A stretch of DNA of 64,000 bases, taken from the NCBI GenBank assembly GCA_015067175.1, contig SVMX01000003.1:156457-220456 (forward strand), in the 5' to 3' direction. The stretch is from Oscillospiraceae bacterium (lineage in GTDB: Bacteria; Bacillota; Clostridia; Oscillospirales; Ruminococcaceae). This document shows, in pieces, positions 56,129 through 64,000 of the stretch (its first letter is position 1; the number at the start of each line of letters is the position of its first letter). The position numbers and the translations under genes were made by a program. The notes under the pieces were generated by a model that saw only the letters and a program-made list of their open reading frames with translations, did no database searches and was not told the DNA's origin.

Positions 56129-56258
56129 AATAATACTCCTTTCAGTATTTGACTTTAATGTAAAAATATGGGTTTATTTTTGACGCACCTGTGGTTGGGG
56201 CTGAACTCCCCACTAGGGGAGCAGCTCCTTTCACAGTGTGCGGTTTTGATATGAATGA

Positions 56259-57392
56259 TTATACGTGTATGTCGCCGACATCTACCTTGATATCGAGATT
56301 GGTATCATCTTCGATATCTGTAATCGTGATAGGCTCGCCGTCACCGTCGAATTCATCGACCTCATCGCCCTCGACAATAACTTCATAGTCGTCAGCAACG
56401 GAAGAAACAGCGTTAATGGCGGTCGTAGCTGTTGCGGTGCTATCGGGCATCTCGGGCATATCGGGGATAGACGGTGCCTGTTTTTCCTTGACCTTATCGG
56501 TGATATTGATTCCTCCTGCGGAAACATCAGCGAAGATCTCGTAGATGCCTGTGCCGATAGTTACCTTTTCGTTGTCGTTGAGATCATTTTTGATATCGCC
56601 GTACTTAACAGAAACGTCGCCTGCGGACTTGTCGCACTCGATGGTTGCATTTGCGCCCTCGGGGAGATTGAGGTCAAGGTTGCCTGCGCTTGCATCTATA
56701 GTGATATCGCCGTTAAGCTCGGAAAGGTTTATGTTGCCGTTGCCAGCGGAAATATCGATCTCGCCTTTACCCGACAGACCGTAAACATCAATGTTTCCTG
56801 CGCTCATTTCGATATCGAATTTATCGGACTTAGCATTGTAAACGGTGCAGTTTCCTGCGCTGAGATGAACGAGGAGAGTTTCTGCGGTAACGCCATCAGG
56901 CTGTGCGTAGGTGAGGTTTCCTGCGCTGAGGTCAAGTGCAACGTCTTGTGCTGCGACGCCTATCATTTCGGTGCTGCCTGCGTTGGATTTTATGGTGATG
57001 TTTTCATATATCTCATTGGGAACATACACTTTTACGCAGTCGTTGTTGCCGCCGTCGAACAGCGAACTTATAAAGCCGAAGAAATCCGTGAAGATATACT
57101 GGCTGTGGTCAAGCTTTACAACAAGCTTGTTGTCTTTTATCTCGGCGCTTACGGAATTTGCAAGCCTTTCAGTTGTGAATATCTTGGTGGTCTTACCCTC
57201 TGTGGGATATACTGCGATATTTGCAACGCTTGTTGTTATCTCGATATCGTTATACGAGCCTCCAAGCTCGGTGTATTCCTTCATAAGGGCTTTGTTCGTA
57301 GTAGGCCCGATGCCGAGAACTGCTACGGAGATGCCGAAAGCTATAAAACAGAACACGCTGAGAGAGAGGAAAAAAGCAATAAAATGTTTCAT
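56259..57392 (-). CDS. DUF4097 family protein with N-terminal TM segment
   Basis: N-terminal TM; repeated LSAGN.../SAGNIDVYGLSGKGEIDISAGNGNINLSELNGDITIDASAGNLDLNLPEGANATIE. Confidence 0.88.
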   Translation of the reverse strand: MKHFIAFFLSLSVFCFIAFGISVAVLGIGPTTNKALMKEYTELGGSYNDIEITTSVANIAVYPTEGKTTKIFTTERLANSVSAEIKDNKLVVKLDHSQYIFTDFFGFISSLFDGGNNDCVKVYVPNEIYENITIKSNAGSTEMIGVAAQDVALDLSAGNLTYAQPDGVTAETLLVHLSAGNCTVYNAKSDKFDIEMSAGNIDVYGLSGKGEIDISAGNGNINLSELNGDITIDASAGNLDLNLPEGANATIECDKSAGDVSVKYGDIKNDLNDNEKVTIGTGIYEIFADVSAGGINITDKVKEKQAPSIPDMPEMPDSTATATTAINAVSSVADDYEVIVEGDEVDEFDGDGEPITITDIEDDTNLDIKVDVGDIHV

Positions 57393-57404
57393 ATCGACAC
57401 CTCC

Positions 57405-58520
57405 TTACAGATCATAGATCGCTTTGACATGACCGATGACTGCGGACTTTATAATGTGGAAAAATCCCTTTATCATCTTCAGCCACAGCATACCTAACAC
57501 TGCGCACAGTGAAAACAGACCGCCGCACAAGAAGATTCGGCTCAGCAGATGGAACACCGACTCGCCTGCGAATTGTGATATCGCAAAGCCTGCAAGACCG
57601 AATATCACAACGGTAAGGAAGTGCCATATAAGCGTTGCGAGAAGCGGCAGTGCCCATGATAACACGAACACGTCAATGCATATCTGACCGATAAGCTTGG
57701 AGGTATTCACATTGGGAGTTCTGCCCTTGATGTCGCTCCATTTGAAGCCGCCCTTGCCGTCGTCGTTGTCAACAAAGGGGATATGTCCCTTGTGCTCGTC
57801 CTTTTGATCTTCTTTAGGCTGCTCGGGAGCGGGCTGGGGAGGCTCGGGAGCGGGCATAGGCTCCGCGGCGGGGGCTGTGTGTATCTCGTTGCTGCTGCCA
57901 CCTGTGGGCATCGGGATAGAGGAGGGGGCAGGCTGCTCGGCTGCAATGTGTTCGGGGGTTATCGTTCTCTGCGAGCTTTCCTGTGTGCTGTCTGTCTGAG
58001 GGAACGGGATAACAGGGAACACATTGTTCGCGTTAGTCGTCTGGGCAGGTGCTGCATTTATCGGAGCAGCGGGAGCCGCTGTAGGCGCGGGAGCTGCCTG
58101 TTCAGCCGCGATATGCTCGGGAGTTATCTCTCTTATCGCTGTGGGCTGCTCTGTGATTATCTCTGTCTTGGGAGATTCCTCAACATCGACGGGAGCTTCT
58201 GCAGCGGGCGCGGAGGTTAACTTTTCTGAAAGCGAAACGGAGCGTCCGGGCTTTGTAAGGCTCACATGAGGTCTGCTGTCCTCAATTGCGTTTGCAACGA
58301 TACTGTTTATCATGGTGCTTTCGATGTCGATATAGCTTCTTGCTATCTCCTTAACATCGCCGAGCTTTGCGCAGGTCTCTTCCTCTGTGTAGCCCTGCTC
58401 GGCGCTTGCACGGAAATGCTCCTCGAAATCAGCGAATATATCTTTGCTATCTTCAACGCCTATTCTGTGAAGCTCGTTATGAAGATTAAACAGAAAATCT
58501 TCCTTGTTCTTAGCTGTCAT
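57405..58520 (-). CDS. DUF1700 (HAAS-like) membrane protein with long Pro/Ala-rich linker
   Basis: N-terminal KEDFLFNLHNELHRIGVEDSKDIFADFEEHFRASAEQGYTEEETCAKLGDVKEIARSYI; C-terminal TM segments. Confidence 0.88.
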   Translation of the reverse strand: MTAKNKEDFLFNLHNELHRIGVEDSKDIFADFEEHFRASAEQGYTEEETCAKLGDVKEIARSYIDIESTMINSIVANAIEDSRPHVSLTKPGRSVSLSEKLTSAPAAEAPVDVEESPKTEIITEQPTAIREITPEHIAAEQAAPAPTAAPAAPINAAPAQTTNANNVFPVIPFPQTDSTQESSQRTITPEHIAAEQPAPSSIPMPTGGSSNEIHTAPAAEPMPAPEPPQPAPEQPKEDQKDEHKGHIPFVDNDDGKGGFKWSDIKGRTPNVNTSKLIGQICIDVFVLSWALPLLATLIWHFLTVVIFGLAGFAISQFAGESVFHLLSRIFLCGGLFSLCAVLGMLWLKMIKGFFHIIKSAVIGHVKAIYDL

Positions 58521-58836
58521 TATTTACGACCCCTTTCAGTAGATTGTTAATACTGTCAACAAATTCAAACCATTCATTTTTTAGCCGCTCAAGCTCTTCC
58601 TTGCCTGTGTCGGTCAGTTTGTAGTATTTTCGCGGAGGTCCTTCGCTGGACTCCACTATATAAGAGTCGATAGTGTCCGACTCCTTCAAGCGCTTCATCA
58701 GTGGGTAGATAGTGCCCTCTGTGACGTGCATACATTGCGAGATCTTGTTCACAAGCTCATATCCGTAGCAGTCGCCGCCGTCAAGCGTTGACAGCACGCA
58801 AAGCTCTAATGTGCCTCGCTTAAGCTGAGAGTTCAT
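58510..58836 (-). CDS. PadR family transcriptional regulator
   Basis: LKRGTLELCVLSTLDGGDCYGYELVNKISQCMHVTEGTIYPLMKRLKE. Confidence 0.95.
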   Translation of the reverse strand: MNSQLKRGTLELCVLSTLDGGDCYGYELVNKISQCMHVTEGTIYPLMKRLKESDTIDSYIVESSEGPPRKYYKLTDTGKEELERLKNEWFEFVDSINNLLKGVVNNDS

Positions 58837-58919
58837 TCATGCCTCCTGTTTTGGTCTGCGGTATTTTGCGCCGCAAGGTAGTTGAGGTTTAAAAAATCGG
58901 AACTCTGTTCCTTGTATTT

Positions 58920-58952
58920 ATTTTACCACAAGGTATTTTGTTTTGCAAGGTA
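58920..58952 (-). promoter_or_regulatory. Promoter of padR operon overlapping CAAGGTA repeats
   Basis: Minus strand TTGCAA (58943-58948) - 17 bp - TAAAAT (58920-58925); CAAGGTA at 58929-58935 and 58946-58952, third copy at 58874-58880. Confidence 0.6.
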
Positions 58953-59089
58953 CTGTATGAACAAAAGTAGTGGCGTTTTTAAATCTTTTTCTATGCAATA
59001 TGCACAACAAGTGCTGAAAAACGCATTTTTGAGGGCTTTCAGCGCAGTACTGACTTTAAAAACAAGAAGTCCCAAGCGTCACGAAAAAC

Positions 59090-59118
59090 TTGATTTATTG
59101 TTTTATTTATAGTATAAT
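59090..59118 (+). promoter_or_regulatory. Promoter of prmA
   Basis: TTGATT - 17 bp - TATAAT. Confidence 0.6.
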
Positions 59119-59170
59119 ATATACTAGATTATTATGGGCAAGTATTGCACTATGAAATATGGAGGATATT

Positions 59171-60142
59171 ATGGACAATTTTATTCAGATAGACATCTAC
59201 ACCTCGTCCGAGGCAATTGACGGCATTACAGGCGCGCTGACCGACTACGGAATTACAGGCTTTATTATCAGCGACAGTGCGGATTTTGAAGATTTCCTTG
59301 CTGACAAGGACGCAAACTGGGATTATGTAGACGATGAGCTTATGGGACTCAAAACAGTTGAGCCGCACATCACGCTTTATGTTCACGACAACGCGCAGGG
59401 CGCTGAGATGAGTGCGGCGATAAAGTCCCTTGTTGAGGAGTACAAGGGAAACAACGCCGATGGCTACTACGGCAATATCCGCATGGAGTATGCAAACGTT
59501 AAGGAAGAGGACTGGGCGAACAACTGGAAGAAGTACTACAAGCCGTTCCGCGTTGGCAAGAGCCTTGTTGTAAAGCCCTCCTGGGAGGAAGTGACCGCGC
59601 AGGACGGCGACAAGATTCTGGAGATAGATCCTGCTTCCACTTTTGGTACAGGACAGCACCACACAACAAAGCTTGTTATGGAAACACTGGAGAACGTCAT
59701 CAAGGGCGGCGAGCGCGTTCTTGACCTCGGCTGCGGAAGCGGTATCCTGTCGATAGCTTCTATGCTGTTCGGTGCAAGCGAGATAACAATGTGCGATATC
59801 TTTGAGAACGCTGTAAAAACCGCCTCGGAGAACGTTGAAAAGAACAATATTTCTAAGGATAAGTATCGCGCTTACTGCGGCAATGTAATAGACGACGAGT
59901 CGCTGTGCGAGAAGATCGGCACAGGCTATGATGTGGTGTGTGCGAACATCGTTGCCGATGTAATAATCGGCATGAGCAGCATTTTCGCGCGCTTCATGAA
60001 GCCCGACGCTCAGCTTATCGTTTCGGGAATCATCGACGAGCGTCTTGACGAGGTGCTTGAAGCGCTTAATGAGAATGGATTTGCTGTTGACTCACAGGCG
60101 AACGAAGAGGGCTGGAATTGTATTCTGCTTAAGAGAGCATAA
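59171..60142 (+). CDS. prmA: Ribosomal protein L11 methyltransferase
   Basis: DPASTFGTGQHHTTKLVMETLE; VLDLGCGSGILSIAS; CANIVADVI; RBS ggagg. Confidence 0.96.
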   Translation: MDNFIQIDIYTSSEAIDGITGALTDYGITGFIISDSADFEDFLADKDANWDYVDDELMGLKTVEPHITLYVHDNAQGAEMSAAIKSLVEEYKGNNADGYYGNIRMEYANVKEEDWANNWKKYYKPFRVGKSLVVKPSWEEVTAQDGDKILEIDPASTFGTGQHHTTKLVMETLENVIKGGERVLDLGCGSGILSIASMLFGASEITMCDIFENAVKTASENVEKNNISKDKYRAYCGNVIDDESLCEKIGTGYDVVCANIVADVIIGMSSIFARFMKPDAQLIVSGIIDERLDEVLEALNENGFAVDSQANEEGWNCILLKRA

Positions 60143-60165
60143 AAGATACGACAACGGAGGTCAAC

Positions 60166-60240
60166 ATGAGCAGGTCAAAGCTTCGTATGGCGGCAGTGAC
60201 CGTTTTGATGGTGCTTTCCGAAAAGCAAAATTCCGTGTGA
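60166..60240 (+). CDS. Possible 24-aa micro-ORF
   Basis: cggagg RBS then MSRSKLRMAAVTVLMVLSEKQNSV*. Confidence 0.3.
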   Translation: MSRSKLRMAAVTVLMVLSEKQNSV

Positions 60241-60288
60241 TTCGCAAAAAAATATCTTTCGCATATACTGCCGTAAGAGGTGATATGT

Positions 60289-60411
60289 GTGGAGTTTCTG
60301 TACGTTTTTTCTTTGATGTTTCTTTCCATCTTCGGGCTTGCGATGCTGATAAGGACAGCGGCGGAGGCTTTTCTGAGGGATAAACATAACGATAAGAACA
60401 AACGAATGTGA
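60289..60411 (+). CDS. Small (40-aa) predicted membrane protein, GTG start
   Basis: VEFLYVFSLMFLSIFGLAMLIRTAAEAFLRDKHNDKNKRM*, TM segment plus basic tail, weak RBS agaggtg; below the ORF-track cutoff. Confidence 0.5.
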   Translation: MEFLYVFSLMFLSIFGLAMLIRTAAEAFLRDKHNDKNKRM

Positions 60412-60435
60412 TATAGACAAGAGGTGAAAAGGTCT

Positions 60436-62637
60436 ATGCAGCAGAGCGCTATGCTCTCAATATGCGGCACGGTGGAGGACATCGTGTTCTATAATGAGGA
60501 AAACGGCTATGTCGTTCTGGACATGGACTGTAACAACGAGCTTGTGACCGCGGTGGGGCTTCTCGGCGATGTTCACGAGGGCGAGGAGCTTACTCTATGG
60601 GGCGATTATGTGAATTCCCCGAAGTACGGACGTCAGTTCAAGGCGGAGGTGTTCGAGCGCTCGCTCCCTAAAAGCAAGGAGGCTATCCGCAAATACCTCG
60701 GCTCGGGCGTTATCGCGGGCATAGGTCCTGCGGTCGCAAAGCGCATCGTCACCGCTTTTGGCGAGGACACGCTCGAAATTATGGAGAGCGACAGCATAAA
60801 GCTTGCTTCCATAAAAGGAATAACAGCCGAAAGGGCGCTGTCGATAGGCAGAGAGTTCAACAAGATAACAGGGCTTCGCAAGGCGATGACATACTTTTCG
60901 AAATACGGCATACAGCCGATAACCATAGCCGCGGTATGGAAGCAGTATGAGGGCCGCACCATGCAGGTGATAAAGGAAAACCCTTATATCATGTGCGAAA
61001 ACGGCATAGAGCTTCCGTTCAGGGAAGCCGACAGGCTCGCCGAGAGCCTTGGAATACCCAAGGACAGTGAGGAGCGCATACTTGCGGGGATACTGTGGTG
61101 TTTGAGGGTAAATGCCGCGAACGGTCATACATGCGTACGTGAGAACGACCTTTCGGAAACTGTCTGCTATGAGCTGGAGATATCCGAGAAAAGCTTTTGG
61201 AACGCGCTTTCCATCGCCGAAAGCAGGGGCGATGTCACGCTTGATGATAAGTACGACGAGCGCTTTGTGTTCCTTTCCGAATACTATAAAGCGGAGTGCT
61301 ATATCGCGCAGAAGCTTGCGGAAATGATACAGCGCAAGGACAGCGGCGAAACGGACTATTCCGAGGAGATAGCGGGCATAGAGTGGACAGAAGGCATACA
61401 GTATGAGGAGCTTCAGCGTGAGGCTATAAACGGCTGTATGAACAACCACATATTTATACTTACAGGCGGCCCGGGTACAGGCAAAACCACAACGCTGAAC
61501 GCCGTTATTTCCCTGTGCAAGCAGCGCGGACTTAAAATCAAGCTTGCCGCGCCCACAGGCAGAGCCGCAAAGCGCATGGCTGACCTTACGGGCGCTCAGG
61601 CACAAACGATACACAGGCTCTTAGAGGTGGATTTCGGCGCTGGCGGCAACAGCTTCAAGCGCTGCGAGGAAAATCCGCTGTCATGTGATGTGTTGGTCAT
61701 TGACGAGATGAGTATGGTGGATACTCTGCTGATGTGCTCTCTCCTGAAAGCGGTAAAGAGCAAAACGCGTCTTATCATGGTAGGTGACAGCAATCAGCTT
61801 CCCTCAGTCGGCGCGGGAAACATACTGCGCGACCTTATCGCAAGCGGCAGAGTGCCGATGGTTGAACTTAAAGAGATATTCCGTCAGGCTGCGGAGAGCC
61901 TTATCGTCACCAATGCGCACAGGATAGTGCGCGGCGAAATGCCTGTTCTGAACGACAGAAAAAGCGATTTCTTCTTTATGCCGACAGACAGCGAGGAGGA
62001 TACGCTGCGCCTTGTGATAGAGCTTTGCAAGACAAGGCTTCCCAACACCTACGGATACACGGCGTTTGATGATATACAGGTGCTTTGTCCGTCGAAGCTT
62101 GGCGTTGTGGGAACGCAGAGCATAAACCAAGCCCTGCAGCTTGCGCTCAATCCTCCCGCGGGAAACAAGCAGGAGCTTAAATATTTCAATCAGCTTTTCC
62201 GCACAGGCGACAAGGTCATGCAGACAAAAAATGATTATGATGTGGAGTGGCGCAGAGGTGCGGAAAAATCTCATGGTATCTTCAACGGAGATATCGGTCT
62301 GATACGCAGCGCCGACCGCGCCAATGACAGAATTGAGATAGATTTTGAGGGCCGCACCGCGATTTACGATACCGATATGCTCAAACGTATTGAGCACGCC
62401 TACGCAGTGACAATACACAAAAGCCAGGGCAGCGAGTATCCCGCGGTGATAATTCCGCTTCCAAACGGAATGGACAGGCTCACATATCGAAATTTGTTAT
62501 ACACTGCGGTAACAAGAGCAAAAAATATACTGATAGTTATCGGAAATAGTCGAAAAATTCAGAGCATGGTCGAGAACGATCGCCGCGCGCTGCGGTATTC
62601 GTGTTTGAAACCAATGCTGGAGGATCATTTTGTATAG
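60436..62637 (+). CDS. recD2: ATP-dependent RecD2-type SF1B DNA helicase
   Basis: LTGGPGTGKTTTLNAVISL; VIDEMSMVDTLLM; AYAVTIHKSQGSEYPAVIIPL. Confidence 0.95.
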   Translation: MQQSAMLSICGTVEDIVFYNEENGYVVLDMDCNNELVTAVGLLGDVHEGEELTLWGDYVNSPKYGRQFKAEVFERSLPKSKEAIRKYLGSGVIAGIGPAVAKRIVTAFGEDTLEIMESDSIKLASIKGITAERALSIGREFNKITGLRKAMTYFSKYGIQPITIAAVWKQYEGRTMQVIKENPYIMCENGIELPFREADRLAESLGIPKDSEERILAGILWCLRVNAANGHTCVRENDLSETVCYELEISEKSFWNALSIAESRGDVTLDDKYDERFVFLSEYYKAECYIAQKLAEMIQRKDSGETDYSEEIAGIEWTEGIQYEELQREAINGCMNNHIFILTGGPGTGKTTTLNAVISLCKQRGLKIKLAAPTGRAAKRMADLTGAQAQTIHRLLEVDFGAGGNSFKRCEENPLSCDVLVIDEMSMVDTLLMCSLLKAVKSKTRLIMVGDSNQLPSVGAGNILRDLIASGRVPMVELKEIFRQAAESLIVTNAHRIVRGEMPVLNDRKSDFFFMPTDSEEDTLRLVIELCKTRLPNTYGYTAFDDIQVLCPSKLGVVGTQSINQALQLALNPPAGNKQELKYFNQLFRTGDKVMQTKNDYDVEWRRGAEKSHGIFNGDIGLIRSADRANDRIEIDFEGRTAIYDTDMLKRIEHAYAVTIHKSQGSEYPAVIIPLPNGMDRLTYRNLLYTAVTRAKNILIVIGNSRKIQSMVENDRRALRYSCLKPMLEDHFV

Positions 62638-63289
62638 AGCTTATGAGATACGGCGCGCGCTGCTTTCGCTGTTTCTGCCGAACCGCTGTCCGTTCTGCGA
62701 TGATGTCGTGGGTATGACGCAGTATTGGTGCGAGGATTGCTACAGCAAGCTGCCGTTTGTGGAGGAAACTCCGCAGCCACCCGAGCATCTGGACGGGCTT
62801 TTGACCTGCTGCTATTATTCGGGCAAGGCAAGAAGTGCGGTGCTCCGCATGAAAGATGGCTTTTACGCATACGCGCCCGAGGCTTTCGCCGTGATGATGA
62901 CCGAGCTTGTCGGCGGTCTTATGCCGCGCGTGGATATCGTTACAGGTATTCCGTCAACAACAGGGCGACGCTTTCAGCTTGGATATGCACAGGCAGAAAA
63001 GATAGCGCGTGATATAGCAATGCGCAGCGGCAAGCCATTCAGACGGCTTTTGAAAGTTTCCAAAGGGAAGAAAGAGCAAAAGCGCTTAAATAAGGCGGAG
63101 AGGCTTGAAAATGCTCGAAATTCATATAAAATTGCTGACAAAGAGTATATTTCAGAGAAGATTATACTTTTAGTTGATGATGTGACGACTACAGGAGCAA
63201 CTCTTTCAGCAACTGCGAAGCTTTTAAAGCAGGCTGGGGCAAGGGCAGTTTTTGCCGTGACCTTTGCCAAGACCCGACAAAAACAGTGA
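62630..63289 (+). CDS. comF: ComF family phosphoribosyltransferase-like protein (TTG start)
   Basis: N-terminal zinc finger CPFCDD...YWCEDC; ILLVDDVTTTGATLSATAKLLKQAGA PRPP motif. Confidence 0.9.
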   Translation: MYRAYEIRRALLSLFLPNRCPFCDDVVGMTQYWCEDCYSKLPFVEETPQPPEHLDGLLTCCYYSGKARSAVLRMKDGFYAYAPEAFAVMMTELVGGLMPRVDIVTGIPSTTGRRFQLGYAQAEKIARDIAMRSGKPFRRLLKVSKGKKEQKRLNKAERLENARNSYKIADKEYISEKIILLVDDVTTTGATLSATAKLLKQAGARAVFAVTFAKTRQKQ

Positions 63290-63358
63290 TTTTTCAACAC
63301 GGAACGTATATTTGTGATGCGATTTTACAAAAAGTATAGATAAAACAGAGGAAATACC

Positions 63359-64000
63359 ATGACCACGAAAATAACAGACGCCGAAATGGCGGTGCAAAGA
63401 GAATATATCGGCAAGGTCGCGCAGCTTAATTCCGAGCGTGAGCAGCCGCCGATAGCGCACGTTCACAGCTTTGGCTGTCAGCAGAACGTGAGCGACGGCG
63501 AAAAGATCAAGGGAATGTTAGCCGAGATGGGCTACGGTTTCACGGGAAGCCCAGATGGCGCAGACCTTATTTTGTTCAACACCTGCGCGGTGCGCGAAAA
63601 CGCCGAGGACAGAGTTTTCGGAAACGTTGGCGCGCTTAAAAAGGCGAAAAAGGAAAACCCCGATATGCTTATCGGCGTTTGCGGCTGTATGGTGCAGCAG
63701 GAGCATATCACGCAGAAGATGCGAAGAAGCTTTCCGAATGTGGATATAATCTTCGGAACGCACGTTCTGCACACCATGCCGCAGATAATCTATAATGCGC
63801 TTACAACGCGCAAAAGGCAGATATCCATTCCCGACAGTGACGGAGTTATCGCGGAGGGCATTCCGCTTCGCCGCGAGAGCAAGCTTAAAGCAAGCATTCC
63901 GATAATGTATGGCTGCAATAATTTCTGCACCTACTGCATAGTTCCGTATGTGCGCGGCAGAGAGCGCTCGCGCAGCATGGAGGATATTTTAGATGAGTGC
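63359..64000 (+). CDS. miaB: tRNA-2-methylthio-N6-dimethylallyladenosine synthase, 5' part (truncated at window end)
   Basis: HVHSFGCQQNVSDGEKIKGML...LILFNTCAVRENAEDRVFGNVGAL...MYGCNNFCTYCIVPYVRGRERSRSMEDIL. Confidence 0.95.
   Translation, partial: MTTKITDAEMAVQREYIGKVAQLNSEREQPPIAHVHSFGCQQNVSDGEKIKGMLAEMGYGFTGSPDGADLILFNTCAVRENAEDRVFGNVGALKKAKKENPDMLIGVCGCMVQQEHITQKMRRSFPNVDIIFGTHVLHTMPQIIYNALTTRKRQISIPDSDGVIAEGIPLRRESKLKASIPIMYGCNNFCTYCIVPYVRGRERSRSMEDILDEC

Noticed and set aside
56265-57497. 410-aa plus-strand ORF antisense to DUF4097 gene
   Set aside because: Shadow of a repetitive, biased coding sequence; no RBS or domain motif
60045-60383. 112-aa plus-strand ORF overlapping prmA end
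   Set aside because: Mostly out-of-frame with prmA and with the better-supported 40-aa membrane ORF; no RBS
1-64000. tRNA/rRNA genes or CRISPR arrays
   Set aside because: No cloverleaf-like tRNA, rRNA segment or regularly spaced direct-repeat array was recognised by eye; a tRNAscan/CRISPR finder run would be needed to exclude fully

Overview
This 64 kb window is a Gram-positive (Firmicutes/Clostridia, Ruminococcaceae-like) chromosome segment. The taxonomy is inferred from gene order and protein style only. Left part (1-20 kb): the 3' end of a GH13 amylase-type gene; a barnase-like lipoprotein with an adjacent barstar; rplM-rpsI with a leader structure; a small accessory islet with a degenerate tyrosine-recombinase remnant; UPF0210/UPF0237 (ACT) genes; a PHP phosphatase; an Lrp regulator with an aminotransferase; ispE, a Gls24/Asp23 gene, fakA-like, recG, an aminoglycoside-nucleotidyltransferase-like gene and rsmE; a lipoprotein; and a GntR(YtrA)/ABC transporter operon. 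Centre (20.3-46.1 kb): one long flagellar/chemotaxis operon, flgB-flgC-fliE-F-G-H-I-J-K-flgD-(TIGR02530-like)-flgE-flbD-motA-motB-fliM-fliY-cheY-fliO-P-Q-R-flhB-flhA-fliA-flgF/G-flgG-cheC-cheD. No fliL, flhF, flhG, cheA, cheW or cheB was seen in it. Right part: a cluster of secreted/lipoprotein genes (46-49.5 kb), nifJ (PFOR), a flavodoxin/MarR pair with a clear double palindromic operator, a DUF5131 gene, a PadR-DUF1700-DUF4097-DUF4097 operon, prmA, two unannotated micro-ORFs, recD2, comF and the 5' part of miaB. I found no convincing wholly new multi-gene system. The most interesting leads are the surface-anchored barnase with barstar, the integrase scar downstream of rpsI, the multi-hairpin intergenic cassette at 16.14-16.35 kb, a repeated peptide motif with scrambled codons in the DUF1700 protein, an intact small membrane ORF upstream of recD2, and the MarR/flavodoxin operator pair. 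All calls come from reading sequence by eye; no database search was run.
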